Numbered from the stretch's first letter, positions 49,521 through 64,000 are shown. The stretch: 64,000 bases of DNA from Combretum micranthum (GCA_024138025.1 JAMXBD010001260.1:1-64000); one strand, 5' to 3'. Notes: generated from the letters alone by a model not told the origin. Numbers and translations are program-made.

Positions 49521-50200
49521 AAATTGGTACTTATTGTTACCCTTTGTTTTTTTTATCCTACATTTTTTTATATGCATTGTATACAATGTTTTAACAAAGT
49601 TTTTGTTTTTTAATACTTTGTGTGTGTTGTAATTAAAAAAATTCAGAGTTTTAAGATCGTAACTTAGGTTTAAAAGGTTTTGGATTTATTGTTTTTAACT
49701 ATTTAAAATATTAATATTCTATTTTAACTTTATGTTAAAGTATTGATCTATGCCATATAATTTATCCTATGCAAATTATAGTTAAAACGTTTAAACGGAT
49801 TTTAAAGCTTTAGATATTTGTATGGTTTTTTTTTTCTTTCAAAATTACAATAGAAATTTTATGTTATTAATTTTTTTTAGGCACAATACAATTTATAGAA
49901 GGAATATATTAGAAGATTCACCAATTATGGTGACCAAAACTTAGCCCAACTTTTTAGTTGCAATTACCTATTTTAAGTAATGTTAATTGCCTATAATATT
50001 AGAAAGGATTAAAAGGTTTTTGGTATCTTATTATATTGTATTAAATAAATCATTCAGAAGTTGCAATTAGCACGTGCGGAATCTGCTTGTAAAAATTATT
50101 ATAACAGCATACTCATATTTAATATAATTATGAAAAGAAATATATATATATATATATATATATGAAGGGACAGTTTAAATATATATTTGTTAACAAGTTT
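49520..50200. other. left-arm-only intergenic segment
   Basis: AT-rich DNA with an (AT)n microsatellite at 50,141-50,163. No gene is seen, and there is no counterpart in the right arm. Confidence 0.6.
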
Positions 50201-50204
50201 TAGA

Positions 50205-50720
50205 CGGAGATCTAACAATTTGCATTGAAATGCCCGTAACGTATGCTTAAATGAATGGTGATCAATAACAGGTTTTAAGTTTTTTGTGAATTTAAATGTT
50301 CATATTGAATGTAGACATGTAGTAAGTTGTAAATGAATATAAATAAATAATGCATAAATTCACAAAAAATTTAAAACCTAAATTTGCATTGAAACGCCCG
50401 TAACGTATGCTTAAATGAATATGCAGTAAAAGATTGAATACTTATATTAATGTGTGTTTGGAGTTATAATCATTATGGTGATCAATAACAGGTTTTAAGT
50501 TTTTTGTGAATTTAAATGTTCATATTGAATGTAGACATGTAGTAAGTTGTAAATGAAATAAAAATAAATATGCAGTAAATTCACAAAAAACTTAAAACCT
50601 AAAACCTGTTATTGATAATTTAAACACACATTAATATGAACATTTAAATTATAACATGTCTACATTCAATATGAATATTTAAATGATTATAACTTAATAT
50701 GAACATTTAAGAACTTAATA
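50205..50720. repeat. local direct and inverted repeats (about 170-190 bp units)
   Basis: GTAACGTATGCTTAAATGAAT occurs at about 50,237 and 50,399; GTGATCAATAACAGGTTTTAAG at about 50,258 and 50,478; TTCATATTGAATGTAGACATG occurs twice direct and once inverted (about 50,660). Related, shorter sequence is in the right arm at 53,640-53,830. The structure resembles a foldback element end. Confidence 0.75.
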
Positions 50721-51679
50721 AATTTGTTTCTATTCAAGCCTTCAACATCAACATATGTAAACGTTTACAAAATAGGACCTTTTTTTCTTTAATGTTGTTC
50801 ATTTTTCCAGTAATAATTTGAACATATTAGATTGTGCCACAAGTGATTTGTAAACGAAAAAACTAACAGTATTAAAAAAAAGTCGACGGTTTTCCAATGC
50901 AAAACTTAAAATAAAAAACAGTCAACGTTATCAACTAAAAATTGTATCGAGGATGTGTTGGCTGTAATTTGTTGCATTTTTGTGAGTCGTGACCATTGAC
51001 GGTGGATCACTACCATCGGTTGTTCTACCATAATATAATGATTATAACTCTAAACACACATTAATATAAGTATTCAATCTTTTAAGTTAGCCATATTTAA
51101 TTCTCATTTCAATTTACATTTATTATCCGTTTTGGCATTAATTCGGTTTCCCTTTTGATAATCTAATTATTTTGTACTAAAATAAGCGTTTCAATCTGTG
51201 TCCTTATAAATTTTTTAACGTTCAATTAAAGGTTTGTGCCTTTTCATATGAATTTATTTAATCTGAAATATTACGCTTTGAAGAAATCATTCACCTTCGG
51301 ATTAAAAGAACAATTATACCATTGTCTTGATTTTGAAAATTTAATATGTAAAAAGCTTCTGTTAAATTTAGTTGCCTCACCATGTGAGATAAATTAGATA
51401 CACAATCGCATGTACTATCTTTTTTAGAAATAAAATACAAGATACATTGTCGCATGTAATATGAAATACATGTAGACATGTAGTAAGTTGTAAATGTCCA
51501 AACAACAAATGCAGGAATTGAATGGGAACTATTAGTATATCTATCACTTTTTCATTTCTTATATTTTGGCTCACACTTATATTATTTATGTATAATCAAA
51601 TAAGTAAAACTATTATTACTTAATTTTACTTATTTATTTTGGAAAATTGTATATAGATTATTCCGACTTCCGAGTACTC

Positions 51680-52459
51680 CTTGTAACTCGACTTTTATAT
51701 ATGGTAAAGTGGGTAGAAATCTTAAAGAGTGGCTACGGCTTAATCCATCTTAAAATCATTTTGTAATGGTATTTTTTAAAAATATTATCATTTTAATAGT
51801 ACCTTTTTCTTTCAATAGTATTACATCTTATAGTATACATTTTTGTAGCTATCTACTCATTGTTATCAATTAATGTCTCTTGGGTTAACTTTTCTTGTTA
51901 TAATAACTTATGGATAATAATATTTTATTACAATGTATTTTAAATATTACCTTCTATTAATAATAATTATTACTTTATTGGAAAGTTACGATAACCTAAT
52001 TAGGAAATCTAAATCGGTAAGATCAGATGTGATTCGGTTATAATAACATTAATATTATACTAACTCTTTGGGTAAATTAAAGAATTCTCTCCACAACATA
52101 GTAAAAGTTGTCTATTAATGTCTCTTCATTGTTATTTTTGGCTATAAATATTTTCTAAAATTCACAATACTTTTAAAAAATAATAGTAGCATAAATACAC
52201 GACCAAACATTTAACACCAAAAATCATTCGATCAAGAAAGATATATTAAAAAGATGATATATTTAGTTTCATAATATACCTATTATTATAATACATAATT
52301 TCATAAAATTTTTTTTGTCATCTTTATTGTTTTACTCACTTTGAAGATCCGATCCTTTCAAACATTACCAATAAATATTGCCTCTTAATTTTTTCTGGTC
52401 ATGTACTTTTTCATTTTGACCATTTAAAAACTGTTAATCTTAGTACATTTTGTAAAGAT
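51680..52459. repeat. direct repeat D2 and palindrome spacer
   Basis: A second copy of the RBX1 upstream region. Its first ~170 bp (51,680-51,848) are also the inner end of the left arm and recur inverted at 52,460-52,630. The rest (51,849-52,459) is the 611-bp spacer. The junction at 52,459/52,460 is sharp: D1 continues TAAAGATCCC, whereas here TAAAGAT is followed by AGCTACAAAAATG. Confidence 0.85.
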
Positions 52460-53921
52460 AGCTACAAAAATGTATACCATAAGATGTAATACTATTGAAA
52501 GAAAAAGGTACTATTAAAATGATAATACCTTTAAAAAATACCATTACAAAATGATTTAAGAATGGATTAAGCCGTAGCCACTCTTTAAGATTTCTACCCA
52601 CTTTACCAATATAAAAAGTCGAGTTACAAGGAGTACTCGGAAGTTAGAATAATCTATATACAATTTTTCAAAATAAATAAGTAAAATTACATAATAATAG
52701 TTTTACTTATTTGATTGTACATAAATAATATAAGTGTGAGCCAAAATATAAGAAATGAAAAAGTGACAGATATACTAATAGTTCCCATTCAATTCCTGCA
52801 TTTGTTGTTTTGGACATTTACAACTTATTACATGTCTACATGTATTTCATATTACATGCGACAGTGTATCTTGTATTTTATTTCTAAAAAAGTTATTACA
52901 TGCGATCGTATATCTAATTTATCTCACATGGTGATGCAACTAAATTTAACAGAAGTTTTTTACATATTAAATTTTCAAAATCAAGACAATGCTATAATTG
53001 TTCTGTTAATCCGAAGGTGAATGATTTCTTCAAAACGTAATATTTTCAGACTAAATAAATTCATATGAAAAGGCACAAACCTTTACTTGAACGTTAAAAA
53101 ATTTATAAGGACATGGATTGAAACGCTTATTTTAGCACAAAATAATTAGATTATCAAAAGGGAAACCGAATTAATGCCAAAACGGATAATAAATGTAAAT
53201 TGAAATGAAATTAAATATGGCTAACTTAAAAGATTAAATACTTATATTAATGTGTGTTTGGAGTTATAATCATTATATTATGGTAGAACAACTGATGGTG
53301 GCAATCCACCATCAATTGTCACGACTCACGAGAATGCAACAAATTACAGTCAACACATCCTCGATACAATTTTTAGTTGATAACGTTGATTGTTTTTTAT
53401 TTAAGTTTTGCATTGGAAAATCGTCGACTTTTTTTTAATACGTTAGTTTTTCGTTTACAAATCACTTGTGGCACAATCTAATATGTTCAAATTATTACTG
53501 AAAAAATGAACAGCATTAAAGAAAAAAGGGTCCTATTTTATAACGTTTACATATGTTTGATGTTGAAGGCTCAATAGAAACAAAAAAAAAGTTTAAAACT
53601 TAAATAAAAAAATAATCATTTATTAAATAGGTTAAATGTTCATATTAAGTTATAATTATTTAAATATTCATATTGAATGTAGACATATTATAATTTAAAT
53701 ATTCATATTAATTTATGTTTAAATGATCAATAACAGGTTTTAGGTTTAAGTTTTTTTATGAATTTACTGCATATTCATTTATTTTCATTTATAACTTACC
53801 ACATGCCTACATTCAATATCAACATTAAATTCACAAAAAACCGCTTAGCCAAAAACCCAACCCCATTTTGCACGCTCCATCCTCACCCTCAGCCCTAATT
53901 TTTTTCCAAATTTGCGCAACC

Positions 53922-56103
<2,182 letters not shown>

Positions 56104-56258
56104 AGCTATTGGACAACCATGTGTCTCTTGGGGTTGTGCAGTTGGAAGTCTTCAGTGCCCTTGCGTTCCTTACTTTCCTTCTGATAATGGGATTTATATG
56201 GATGTGGAAGTCTTTTGTATAAACAATATTTTTATTGCTTACCTTAGGCACATAGCAT

Positions 56259-56480
56259 CAGTGCCAATTCTATCAATATTAGATATTTTTGTTATCCCCA
56301 TTTTTTGTGAGATTGAACAATTGATCTAGGAAATGTTGGATCAAGGGATTATTCAGCATAGTACTAGCATTGTTTACTTACTAGTTAGTTTAGTCAAGAA
56401 GAAAGATGGAATGTGGAGCTTTTGCATAGATATGTATAAATTTGTAAATCATAAAGAATTAGTAGAATTATAGGTTCGTA
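56259..56480 (+). pseudogene. Ty3/gypsy reverse transcriptase fragment
   Basis: Plus-strand reading from about 56,308: Glu-Ile-Glu-Gln-Leu-Ile, a stop, Glu-Met-Leu-Asp-Gln-Gly-Ile-Ile-Gln, then LVKKKDGMWSFCID, the second conserved block of gypsy RT. It starts immediately where the RBX1 3' UTR similarity ends, so it marks the outer breakpoint of the right arm. Only about 55 residues remain. Confidence 0.75.
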
Positions 56481-56489
56481 AAATTATGC

Positions 56490-57040
56490 ATAGTATTTAC
56501 ATTTGACCATCAATTTACATCTAAATCACTTTGCTTATTTTAACTAAGAAAGCAGAACTTATAGAATTGTATAAATACTAACTATGTTGACTCTACTCTT
56601 AATTGGTAATTAGCTTGTATTTATATGTTTGTCAACTTGCTTGGGTTTTCTTGCTAAATTGTAATGAGTTTTGGAAGGAGCTGTTTCACCTTTGGAGTGG
56701 TAGCCAAATAGAGGTTCTCATAGATTCATTTCGACAATAACTTTGAAGTTCTGTCATGAAGTGTCCTTGTCTTTGGGCCGATCTTTTGTCACGATAATTT
56801 CATTTCGACAATAACGTTGTCACGATGGTGTTAAGACAATCTCTTCGAGGTTTTTTATGGGAGGACACCTCTGTTATTCTTCCTCATCTAAGAGGCATTC
56901 CTAAAATGGATGTCATGGGCACCAGTCTAAGTTCAAGAGGTGAGGCATTGCATGTTTATGCAACAAATTGACCTACGTGAACAAGAAGAGGGACAATTCA
57001 GTTAAACGTCCACAGTCGAAAAGCACCAAGAAAAAGCTGA
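56490..57040. other. intergenic, no recognisable gene
   Basis: Mixed composition, possibly further decayed retroelement sequence after the RT fragment. No clear domain. Confidence 0.5.
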
Positions 57041-57043
57041 ACA

Positions 57044-57125
57044 CGTCGCCTGAGAGATTCGAACTCTCGCGGGGAAACCCCATGTACTTAGCAGGCACAC
57101 GCCTTAACCACTCGGCCAAAGCGAC
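57044..57125 (-). tRNA. trnS-GCT: tRNA-Ser (GCT)
   Basis: 82 nt on the minus strand. The acceptor GTCGCTT pairs with AGGCGAC, discriminator G. The D arm is GCCGAGTGGTTAAGGC, the anticodon stem TGTGC/GTACA encloses CTGCTAA (anticodon GCT, reading AGC/AGT). The long variable arm GGGG-TTT-CCCC marks it as a class II serine tRNA, and the T arm GAGAG/CTCTC has a TTCGAAT loop. No intron. A CAA motif lies just upstream, as is common before plant tRNA genes. All arms are paired, so it is probably functional. Confidence 0.95.
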
Positions 57126-57129
57126 GCTT

Positions 57130-60100
57130 GATGCCATGCTTTGAATTACACTTATATAAGAAGCTAAACTCTAGTTCACAACACTCATCTATCCATTATC
57201 TTGTATTCAAGCATTGCTGCGGCATCAGAATTTTTTCTATTTATCTCAACAATCAAAGCCATAGACGTATGTATATGACTATCTTTTTATCATGTTACAA
57301 GAGATATGATATGATTATTTATACATCTATTTATAAAAATTTTATAATTATGTTATACCTTCAATGAGATTAGTTTTGTTGATTATTTAATGGATTAGGT
57401 TTATGCTCAATTACCATTGCATCATTGAAATACTTAATACATAATTATTATATATATTTTTAATAGTCAAATGATTGACAATGAGACATTCTAATTATCA
57501 AACTATGTGCTACATAATTTACACTTTAGAATCATCTCCATTTTAATTTTGATTAATAACTAAACATTACCTTTTGGTCTAGTTAGTGTAATAATTTCTT
57601 CAAAGCATTTGATATCTTTCTTTCTATCTCCCTCTTCTTCTTCTTCTTCTTTTGTTTAATGTTTCCGTCACTTTTTATTCTGATTATGAAAAATATTACA
57701 CAGGATAACACAGATAAATCGTATTCCAACATTTTTTTTTTATGTAAATTATAAAATTCTTAGAATTTTTATAATTAGGTTTTGTTACAGCACTTTTGAA
57801 ATTAACCAAACAGTTATTGTCTCTTTCATTATGTCTTCGGTTACTTGCAAGAGACGGAGGGAGGGGTGGGTGGTTTGTGTGTGGAATAATAAGAAAAAGA
57901 AATAAAGAAACGCATGAATTCATATAGATAATATTATTATCTGACAATAAAAAAAATATGTCTATACAAAAGAACAACGTTACATCATTAACATAAAATA
58001 ATATTAATATTTGGAAAATTATAAAGTTGTAGTATCTATATTGACGTTTTACGTGTTTATAACCTTTGTCTTATATGTATATATATCAATATATGTGTGT
58101 GTATGTTAGTCTTAGTTAGGTAACATACGAAACTTCTAATTTGTCTATTAACAGTCAATTTAATTAAATTAAATACATTAGATTATATGATATAGCAATA
58201 AACAAATAAATAAATGGAAAACATAAAACTTGAATAAAGCTAAAAGTAAAATATTGAAATTAAAAAAAAAAAAATTTTTGATGCTTTGTAGTACAAGCAT
58301 ACAGCATTCCTCTCGCTTAGATCCTATCATACCAAAGTCATATTGTGGAATCCAATGGTAATGCAACATACAAACTATATCAACCCTAGTTTTAGTTAGA
58401 TAATGTATTATATTTGCTTAAAGTAAAATTAATTTAGACTAGTTCTAGTTACAACAATCCACACTGCAAATGATGTATAAATATAACATGTGAAACATCA
58501 ACAAGATTATCATCTAGACAAATCACTATGCAATCTTATATTTTAAGATTTATTAATTGAGTTTTTATTAGAATCATAAGGATTCCACATTTTTTTTTTT
58601 TTTTTGCCTTCAAGCAAGACAAATTTTAGTAATCACTTAACCAAAGTCTAGTGGAATACAAGCAAAATCAACCCAACAATTAAACAACTCCGCACAGATA
58701 AGCGATTCCACATCCTATTAGGTCGCCCAATTTGTCTATTAGCTAGTAAACAAATCACTCTTATAAATTCGAATCCCTAGTTAATCTCAATTATCTTACA
58801 ATATCTATATAGATATAATTAATATCGATTGCATTCTTAGAAGTTAATCTGATTTCTTGCTTATGTTTAGATTACATTAAATGTGTGAATCTTAGATTTG
58901 ATTAAATACAGAGTTACTAATTGTTAGCTATACTATAGGTAGTAAATCCAATATCTTTAGGACATATATAAATTATTTGAAAATTGATATGATAAATAAG
59001 AAAAAGAAAAAAAGGGGAAAAAAATGAAGTTAGCATAACTCTTTATCTTTGCATAATAAAATAGCTAGGAAGTCCTATTATATCAATTAACTGTCCAGAT
59101 GTTTTTCCCAACATAATCAATTCTTTAAAATTTTTTATATTTATTTTTTTATAGTCTATTTAATTTTTAAATGCAGTGGAAGTTCCAATCTAATAAATTG
59201 TAGTTAATATGAAAGCTTGGCTTAGCGGTTTCGTCTCAGTCAGAAAGGTACGAACTTCTTCGGTTAAGTTCTAATTCTGAGCTTCGTCATCGCCGGTACG
59301 TGCTCTTCTCTACTGCTCTGATCGTTCACAGTCACGGCGTGCACGGGTTAGAAGACAAAATCATGCCGAATCATTTGCACTTTTGGGAGCATTTTCTTAA
59401 AAGTAGTGCCAGCATTTATCACTTCCATGGTTAAAAACTTAGGTAACAAAATAAAATAATAAAAATAAATAAACAAGTAATATATTGCATTCCACTTTTT
59501 CCCTTTGTGGCATCCCTATGCAAACAGCTAGTTAGGTTTATTTTACTGTATGAATAATTTCACCATAATCTTGCTTTTTAATGAATATTATTACGATATT
59601 TGATTCACCATAATAATGATTTTTATAATCATAATTAAAAAAAACATAAAGGATAACTATTCATTAATTAAACTTAAAAAATAATTTAATATTTAAATTA
59701 ATCTTTTTCATACTATAAATAAAAATTCTATTATAATTTTATTCTAATCGTTAATGATAACAATTCTATTAATACCTTATTCATTACATGATGAAGGAAA
59801 AAATTAAGTTGATGAGTTAGATGTACTTATTTGAATATGTACGTCTATAATTTTTTAAGACTTCATTAAACAAAGACCGAAATGAAAATTTCATTTGGTA
59901 TGAATTGATTCTAACGTTCGTACATTAGAAAAAAATATATCGATTATCCATGTTTACTAACTGAATTATATCTATGTTTTTATTTTTTTTTAATTGTACA
60001 CCTATACCCTCTGATATGCATTAGGCTCATTTTTAGAGAAATAATATAAACGGAATTGTGAAGTTATAAAGCTTATCTAGGATATTATTATATTTATGAA

Positions 60101-60215
60101 ACATATTAAGTCCGATATAATATAATAGTAGATGTAAGTGTGCAATTAACAAACCAAGCTATCACTGTAATTTTGAAAGCTCTCACAGACGGCCATATAG
60201 TTTTTCTTGTATACT
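57130..60215. other. intergenic, no recognisable protein gene
   Basis: AT-rich with poly-A/T runs and a CTT/TTC run near 57,630-57,650. A GC-richer patch at 59,210-59,360 contains an A-box-like word (TGGCTTAGCGG) but no convincing B box; a SINE remnant is possible but unproven. Chance ORFs only. Confidence 0.5.
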
Positions 60216-60221
60216 AACCCT

Positions 60222-60617
60222 ATGTTTCAGAAGAGGGAAAGAATTAAAAGGGAATGGAAAGTGAATGGAAAGAATTGAGGGGGGCAAAATGATAAATTTT
60301 TTTTCTTGTTTGGATAAGGAGGAAGAGAAAGACAAAGGATTATTAGTCCTTTAATATTTTATATTGTTAAAATACCATAAAAAACCTTGCACTTTAAAAT
60401 TGTGCATTTGTCTTAAGGGTGTAATTGTCTTTTTATTTATATTCCATCCCGGTTCTCTCAAAATTGGAGATAATCATTTTTTGTGCACCCAAGAGATAGT
60501 TTTCTTCACTAAATCCATTCCTTTTTCCGCTTTCTTCCCTTTCCAAGTAAGGTGAAAGCCAAAATTTCGCATTCAATTCCTTTCCTCTCTTCTTCTCTTT
60601 CAATCCAAACATAGTGT
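60222..60617. mobile_element. MITE-like element with CTATGTTT ends
   Basis: Left end CCTATGTTTCAGAAGAGGG; right end the approximate inverse (CTTCTCTTTCAATCCAAACATAG). Purine-rich GAAAGAATT/GGAATGGAAAG on the left faces pyrimidine-rich TTCAATTCCTTTCC on the right. Size about 396 bp. The target duplication is unclear. Confidence 0.45.
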
Positions 60618-61305
60618 TTAAGTGGTTAATATTTAGATTGGAAATGGATCCTCTTCAATCTTCTTTCATTTCTTTTCGATTTCACTTAGATTTATTCCTT
60701 TAAGATTCTACCATATGCAATATTATTAAAAAGAAGATGATTTCATAAATTAAAATTGAGAAATTTTTAGCATTAATTTATAAATCAAAGGAGATTGAGT
60801 AAAAGTAAATAAAGAGGATCTAAATCCAAGTTGCAACACATCAAGCTCTATTGCTTCTTCCTTGATTTATATATTTTTCTCTAAAATTATATGACCAATC
60901 TTCTAAATTATAATATCATTTTGTAGATATGGTTGAGATGGGAAATTGTGACAAGTTTACTTCTGCTTACAATACAAAGCTTTAAATGTAATTTAACATA
61001 AAAAAAGCCATTGAAGTAGGGCAAAATCATATCCAATTAGGTCTATTTTGTCAAATAACTCGTCTCAAGCTACATTGTCCTTGTCTTATGTAATAAGTCA
61101 TTTTGTTGCATATTCACCTAGTGGCAAAAACTTTCGCTGCATTACATGTGACGTATGTGTTGAAGATTTTTGCTACAAAAGATAAAATAAAAAATAAATC
61201 CCTTTGTTTTTAAATTATAATAGATTCGTGGAACACATCACAGGTATATGAAATGGTGCTTATTCTAAAATACAAGTAATAAACTCGATTTTATTATCTA
61301 GATAG

Positions 61306-61898
61306 CATTAGGGTGCAAGTGTGAGAATTCCACATGGGAAATATGGGACTTGTGTGAAGAGTTTATAAGAGGGAAGATCTATTCACCCATTGCCTTAAGG
61401 TTTAAGGTTATAGGTGGTGTCAAAAGCCCAATTGTGTTATCCTTCACAAAGCCCATTGTATTTTTCCCCATTGAAGGCATACTCCAATCCCTAACAATTG
61501 GTATCAAAGCCGGTAGTTCGGCTGAGAATCTCCAACAGTTGGCCCATCATGTGGAAAGAAGAGCTTGGTAGTATGACTCGTCTATGAAACCCATGATGAG
61601 TAGGTGGGACCACAAGCGGGTTTAGTAGAATTGGTTTGACAAGTTCTTGTTGAGGGGGAGTATAGCATACCTCATTGTGGAGACTCACACTTGAGGGAGA
61701 GATTGTTATGGTGCAAGTGTGAGAATCCCATATGGGAAATATGAGACTTGTGTAAAGTTTATAAGAGGGAATACCCATTAACCCATTAACCCATTACCTT
61801 AAGGTTTTGGTTTATAGATGGTGTCAAAAGCTCAATTGTGTTATTCTTCACAAAGCCCATTGGATTTTTCCCATTGAAGGCATACTCTAATCCCAACT
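61306..61898 (+). mobile_element. TRIM (terminal-repeat retrotransposon in miniature)
   Basis: Two direct LTRs of about 191-195 bp (61,306-61,496 and 61,704-61,898) share GGTGCAAGTGTGAGAAT, GTTTATAAGAGGGAA, CAATTGTGTTAT and CTTCACAAAGCCCATTG. After the first LTR comes TTGGTATCAAAGCC (61,498-61,511), a primer-binding site complementary to initiator tRNA-Met; before the second is a purine-rich GAGGGAGAGATTG tract. The internal part is only about 207 bp with no ORF, as expected for TRIMs, which rely on proteins from other elements. No target duplication is clear. No 5S-like block is seen, so it is not Cassandra. Confidence 0.85.
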
Positions 61899-61949
61899 AA
61901 AAGGATTAAAGAGTGGTTCTATTGAATATTTTCACTTTAGTAAGTCAAA

Positions 61950-62167
61950 GGGTTTGTTTGGATGGTCTGTTTTTCATCTGTATTTATATCTTTTGCAAAA
62001 CGATATATGTAAATATGTCCGAGTTGCATCTATATTTGATTTATTTGATCTTTTGATGAGAATTGCCAACTTTTTTTCATCTATATCTATTTCTTGATAA
62101 ATAATTTGTTAGAAAAAAGTTTGAAAATAGTGTTGTATCTCTTGGAAAAAGCCAAACAAACAGACCC
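61950..62167. mobile_element. Tourist-like MITE, copy 3
   Basis: Starts GGGTTTGTTTGGATGGTCTG and ends GCCAAACAAACAGACCC, about 218 bp. Same family as the MITEs at 9.5-9.9 kb (shared CATCTGTAT near the left end and TATC(T)ATTTCTTGATAAAT inside). The flank is AAA on both sides, not the usual TWA. Confidence 0.65.
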
Positions 62168-62169
62168 AA

Positions 62170-63428
62170 AATTCCACCTCTTTTAGCCTACTAAGGAGAA
62201 ATATTCACCTAACTGGTTAGCATGTAAAACTTTGCCTTAGCATCTTGTATGCACCATAGTATGATGACAACAACAAATTGTCATCTAATAAAAAATGCTT
62301 ATTAAAGCAAGTCAATTGTTAAAGAATTTCATAGATTATTTTCCGTCTACTTTCATTTTCATTGTTTGAAGAACAACAAACAGCACTGGGAACTTCGTAC
62401 AACCTAGATACAATGGGCTCCTTGCACTTTCAACATTCTTGTCTACCAATTTCCATGGTTTTCATTAATTTCATCTCCACTATTGACTTCTTCACCCTCA
62501 AGTTCACTCATATTAGTTATTAGATCCTCTAACATTTGATAATCAGCTTAGTCTTCGAAAGTTTAGCTTTTATCCATAGTACTTTGATTCCCATTGATCA
62601 CATCATCAAGGACTTCGTCTTCATCATCCAACTCCTTACCATGATAAGTCCACCTCGAGTAGGTCTAGGCCATTCCCTTTGTCAAGAGAAAACTCAATAA
62701 TATGAATAGATTGTCACATGGTGTTAAGATAGTCTCTACAAGAACATCTTCTTAGTCCATTTGCCTCCTATAGTTGACCAGAACTCATAAAAAACCCTTA
62801 ACTCATTTCTATATTCTTGTGATGTTAAGTCACACGCTATGTGCCAACTTCGTTTTGACATCCTACACTAAGGTGTAGCAATCAATTTCACTTTTATTTA
62901 TTGCTTTATTTCAAGTATTTCTTTCCTCCTATGTTTTCTACTTTATATAATGCATTAAAAGCTATTACTTATAGTAATGCTAGTACGTAGTGCAACAAAT
63001 AGTAATTACCTAACACTATACTTTAATTTGCTACAAAAATATGATGGGACATTGTATATTTCTATATAAATACGAGGCATATTGCGTACAAAAATATACA
63101 TACAAACATATATGTATCGATCACATTGTATAAAAATGGACAAACTATAGTTTTGCAAAGAATTATTTTAAGTATAAGTAACGTATATTAAATATTAATA
63201 TCTAAGTAGATAAAATAAAACAAATAAATGAACATAGTTATATGCATATGTATATATGTTAAACATTTCTAAATATATATTAAAACTGCAAACATATTTT
63301 ATAATAATAATAATAATATTACTAACCTTGCAAGCGAGAGCATACAAATACACCTTTACCAAAAATATATGAAAAAATAAAATAAAAACAAAATGATTTT
63401 TTATTTAATAAGTAAATAATTAAAAGAA

Positions 63429-63459
<31 letters not shown>

Positions 63460-64000
63460 TGACCCATGGAAGAGAGGGAGGAAGTATGGGGAGGTAAGAG
63501 ATCCTCACATTATAGGACAAATATGAGGTGCGTCTTGTCTCAGACTCACTTCTTTTCTTGAGACGTAAGCTCGCCTTATCGACTAAAGAGACGAAACTCA
63601 CTACTCCTCTCTGTCCTAGATTGTAACAAGTCTTGCCTCTTTAATTGAAAAAGGTAGGTAAAAATATATTGAGACAAGACTCATCTCAAAATTTCACACA
63701 TATATCCTGATTTTCACTAATGATTGTTGTCATTTTGCATATAATGCATATATTAAAATATAATTGATGTTTACATAGCATATGGGTTTAACACATGGCG
63801 GGATTGAAGCGTAGAGAGAAGGTGGTAATCCTGCATGGAGGAGGACTGAAGGGATGATTTTTCACTAGTCAAAGGAGTAGCTACTTTGAGATGAAGTGGA
63901 GGTAAGGCAGCCATGGAAAAGATGAAGTGCCTAATATGGGGTCAACAAATACAACTATTGGCCATGGTGTTTATACATATGAATATGATTAAGCTATGCT
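62170..64000. other. intergenic, no recognisable gene
   Basis: AT-rich DNA with a (GA)n microsatellite at 63,435-63,460. Short ORFs show no domain. Nothing else can be supported up to the window end. Confidence 0.55.

Noticed and set aside
51291..53020. Matching ORFs of 62 and 101 codons in the two arms
   Set aside because: Similarity is explained by the inverted duplication; no domain, and the frames are broken between copies.
58735..58800. A-box/B-box-like pair (TAGCTAGTAAAC and AATTCGAATCCC)
   Set aside because: Both boxes are weak and no tRNA fold or SINE tail is present; insufficient evidence.
59210..59360. Possible tRNA or SINE with A-box-like TGGCTTAGCGG
   Set aside because: No cloverleaf and no proper B box at the right distance; left as an unexplained GC-richer patch.
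63796..63860. 20-codon ORF with ATG near the window end
   Set aside because: Too short, no promoter, no similarity.

Overview
The window is nuclear DNA of a flowering plant, very probably a eudicot. It is AT-rich, its genes have GT-AG introns, it has a plant RPM1-induced-protein-kinase-type gene and a plant RBX1 gene, and most of the rest is retroelements, MITEs and microsatellites. No bacterial-style operons, rRNA genes or CRISPR arrays are present.

Layout. 1-5.7 kb is gene-poor and holds a MULE-type MITE with a perfect 9-bp target duplication. 5.55-7.5 kb is the best protein gene on the left, a five-exon receptor-like cytoplasmic kinase closest to RIPK (RLCK subfamily VII) with a poly-histidine tail. 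9.0-17.1 kb is an old Ty1/copia element on the minus strand. Its gag, protease/pre-integrase, integrase, reverse transcriptase and RNase H are all readable but broken. A Tat/Athila-type LTR fragment lies near its 3' end and two Tourist-like MITEs sit in its 3' LTR. 20.6-21.3 kb has a TATA box and two tiny ORFs that may be a small-peptide gene. 22.85-34.7 kb is a scrambled cluster of endogenous pararetrovirus (Caulimoviridae) pieces in both orientations, with four near-complete copies of the promoter/leader region. 35-40 kb is a Ty3/gypsy remnant with two gag zinc-knuckle blocks, one LTR and no pol seen. 42.9-45 kb has Helitron-like 5' termini and diverged direct repeats.

46.3-56.3 kb is the most interesting part, a large inverted duplication carrying RBX1, the RING-H2 subunit of cullin-RING ubiquitin ligases. 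The left copy (minus strand) is intact, with five exons and 116 codons. The right copy (plus strand) has four small indels in exon 1 that destroy the cullin-binding N-terminus. They sum to -3, with the last at the splice donor, so the RING domain in exons 2-5 stays in frame. The right copy has also lost the native upstream region. Outside the two arms lie two related tRNA-Ser(GCT) sequences in opposite orientation: an intact gene at 57.1 kb and a 22-nt-deleted pseudogene at 41.6 kb.

57-64 kb is gene-poor and contains a complete TRIM retrotransposon (61.3-61.9 kb) and MITEs. The host genes (the kinase, RBX1 and tRNA-Ser) are functionally unrelated. They are islands in a region shaped by transposition and duplication.
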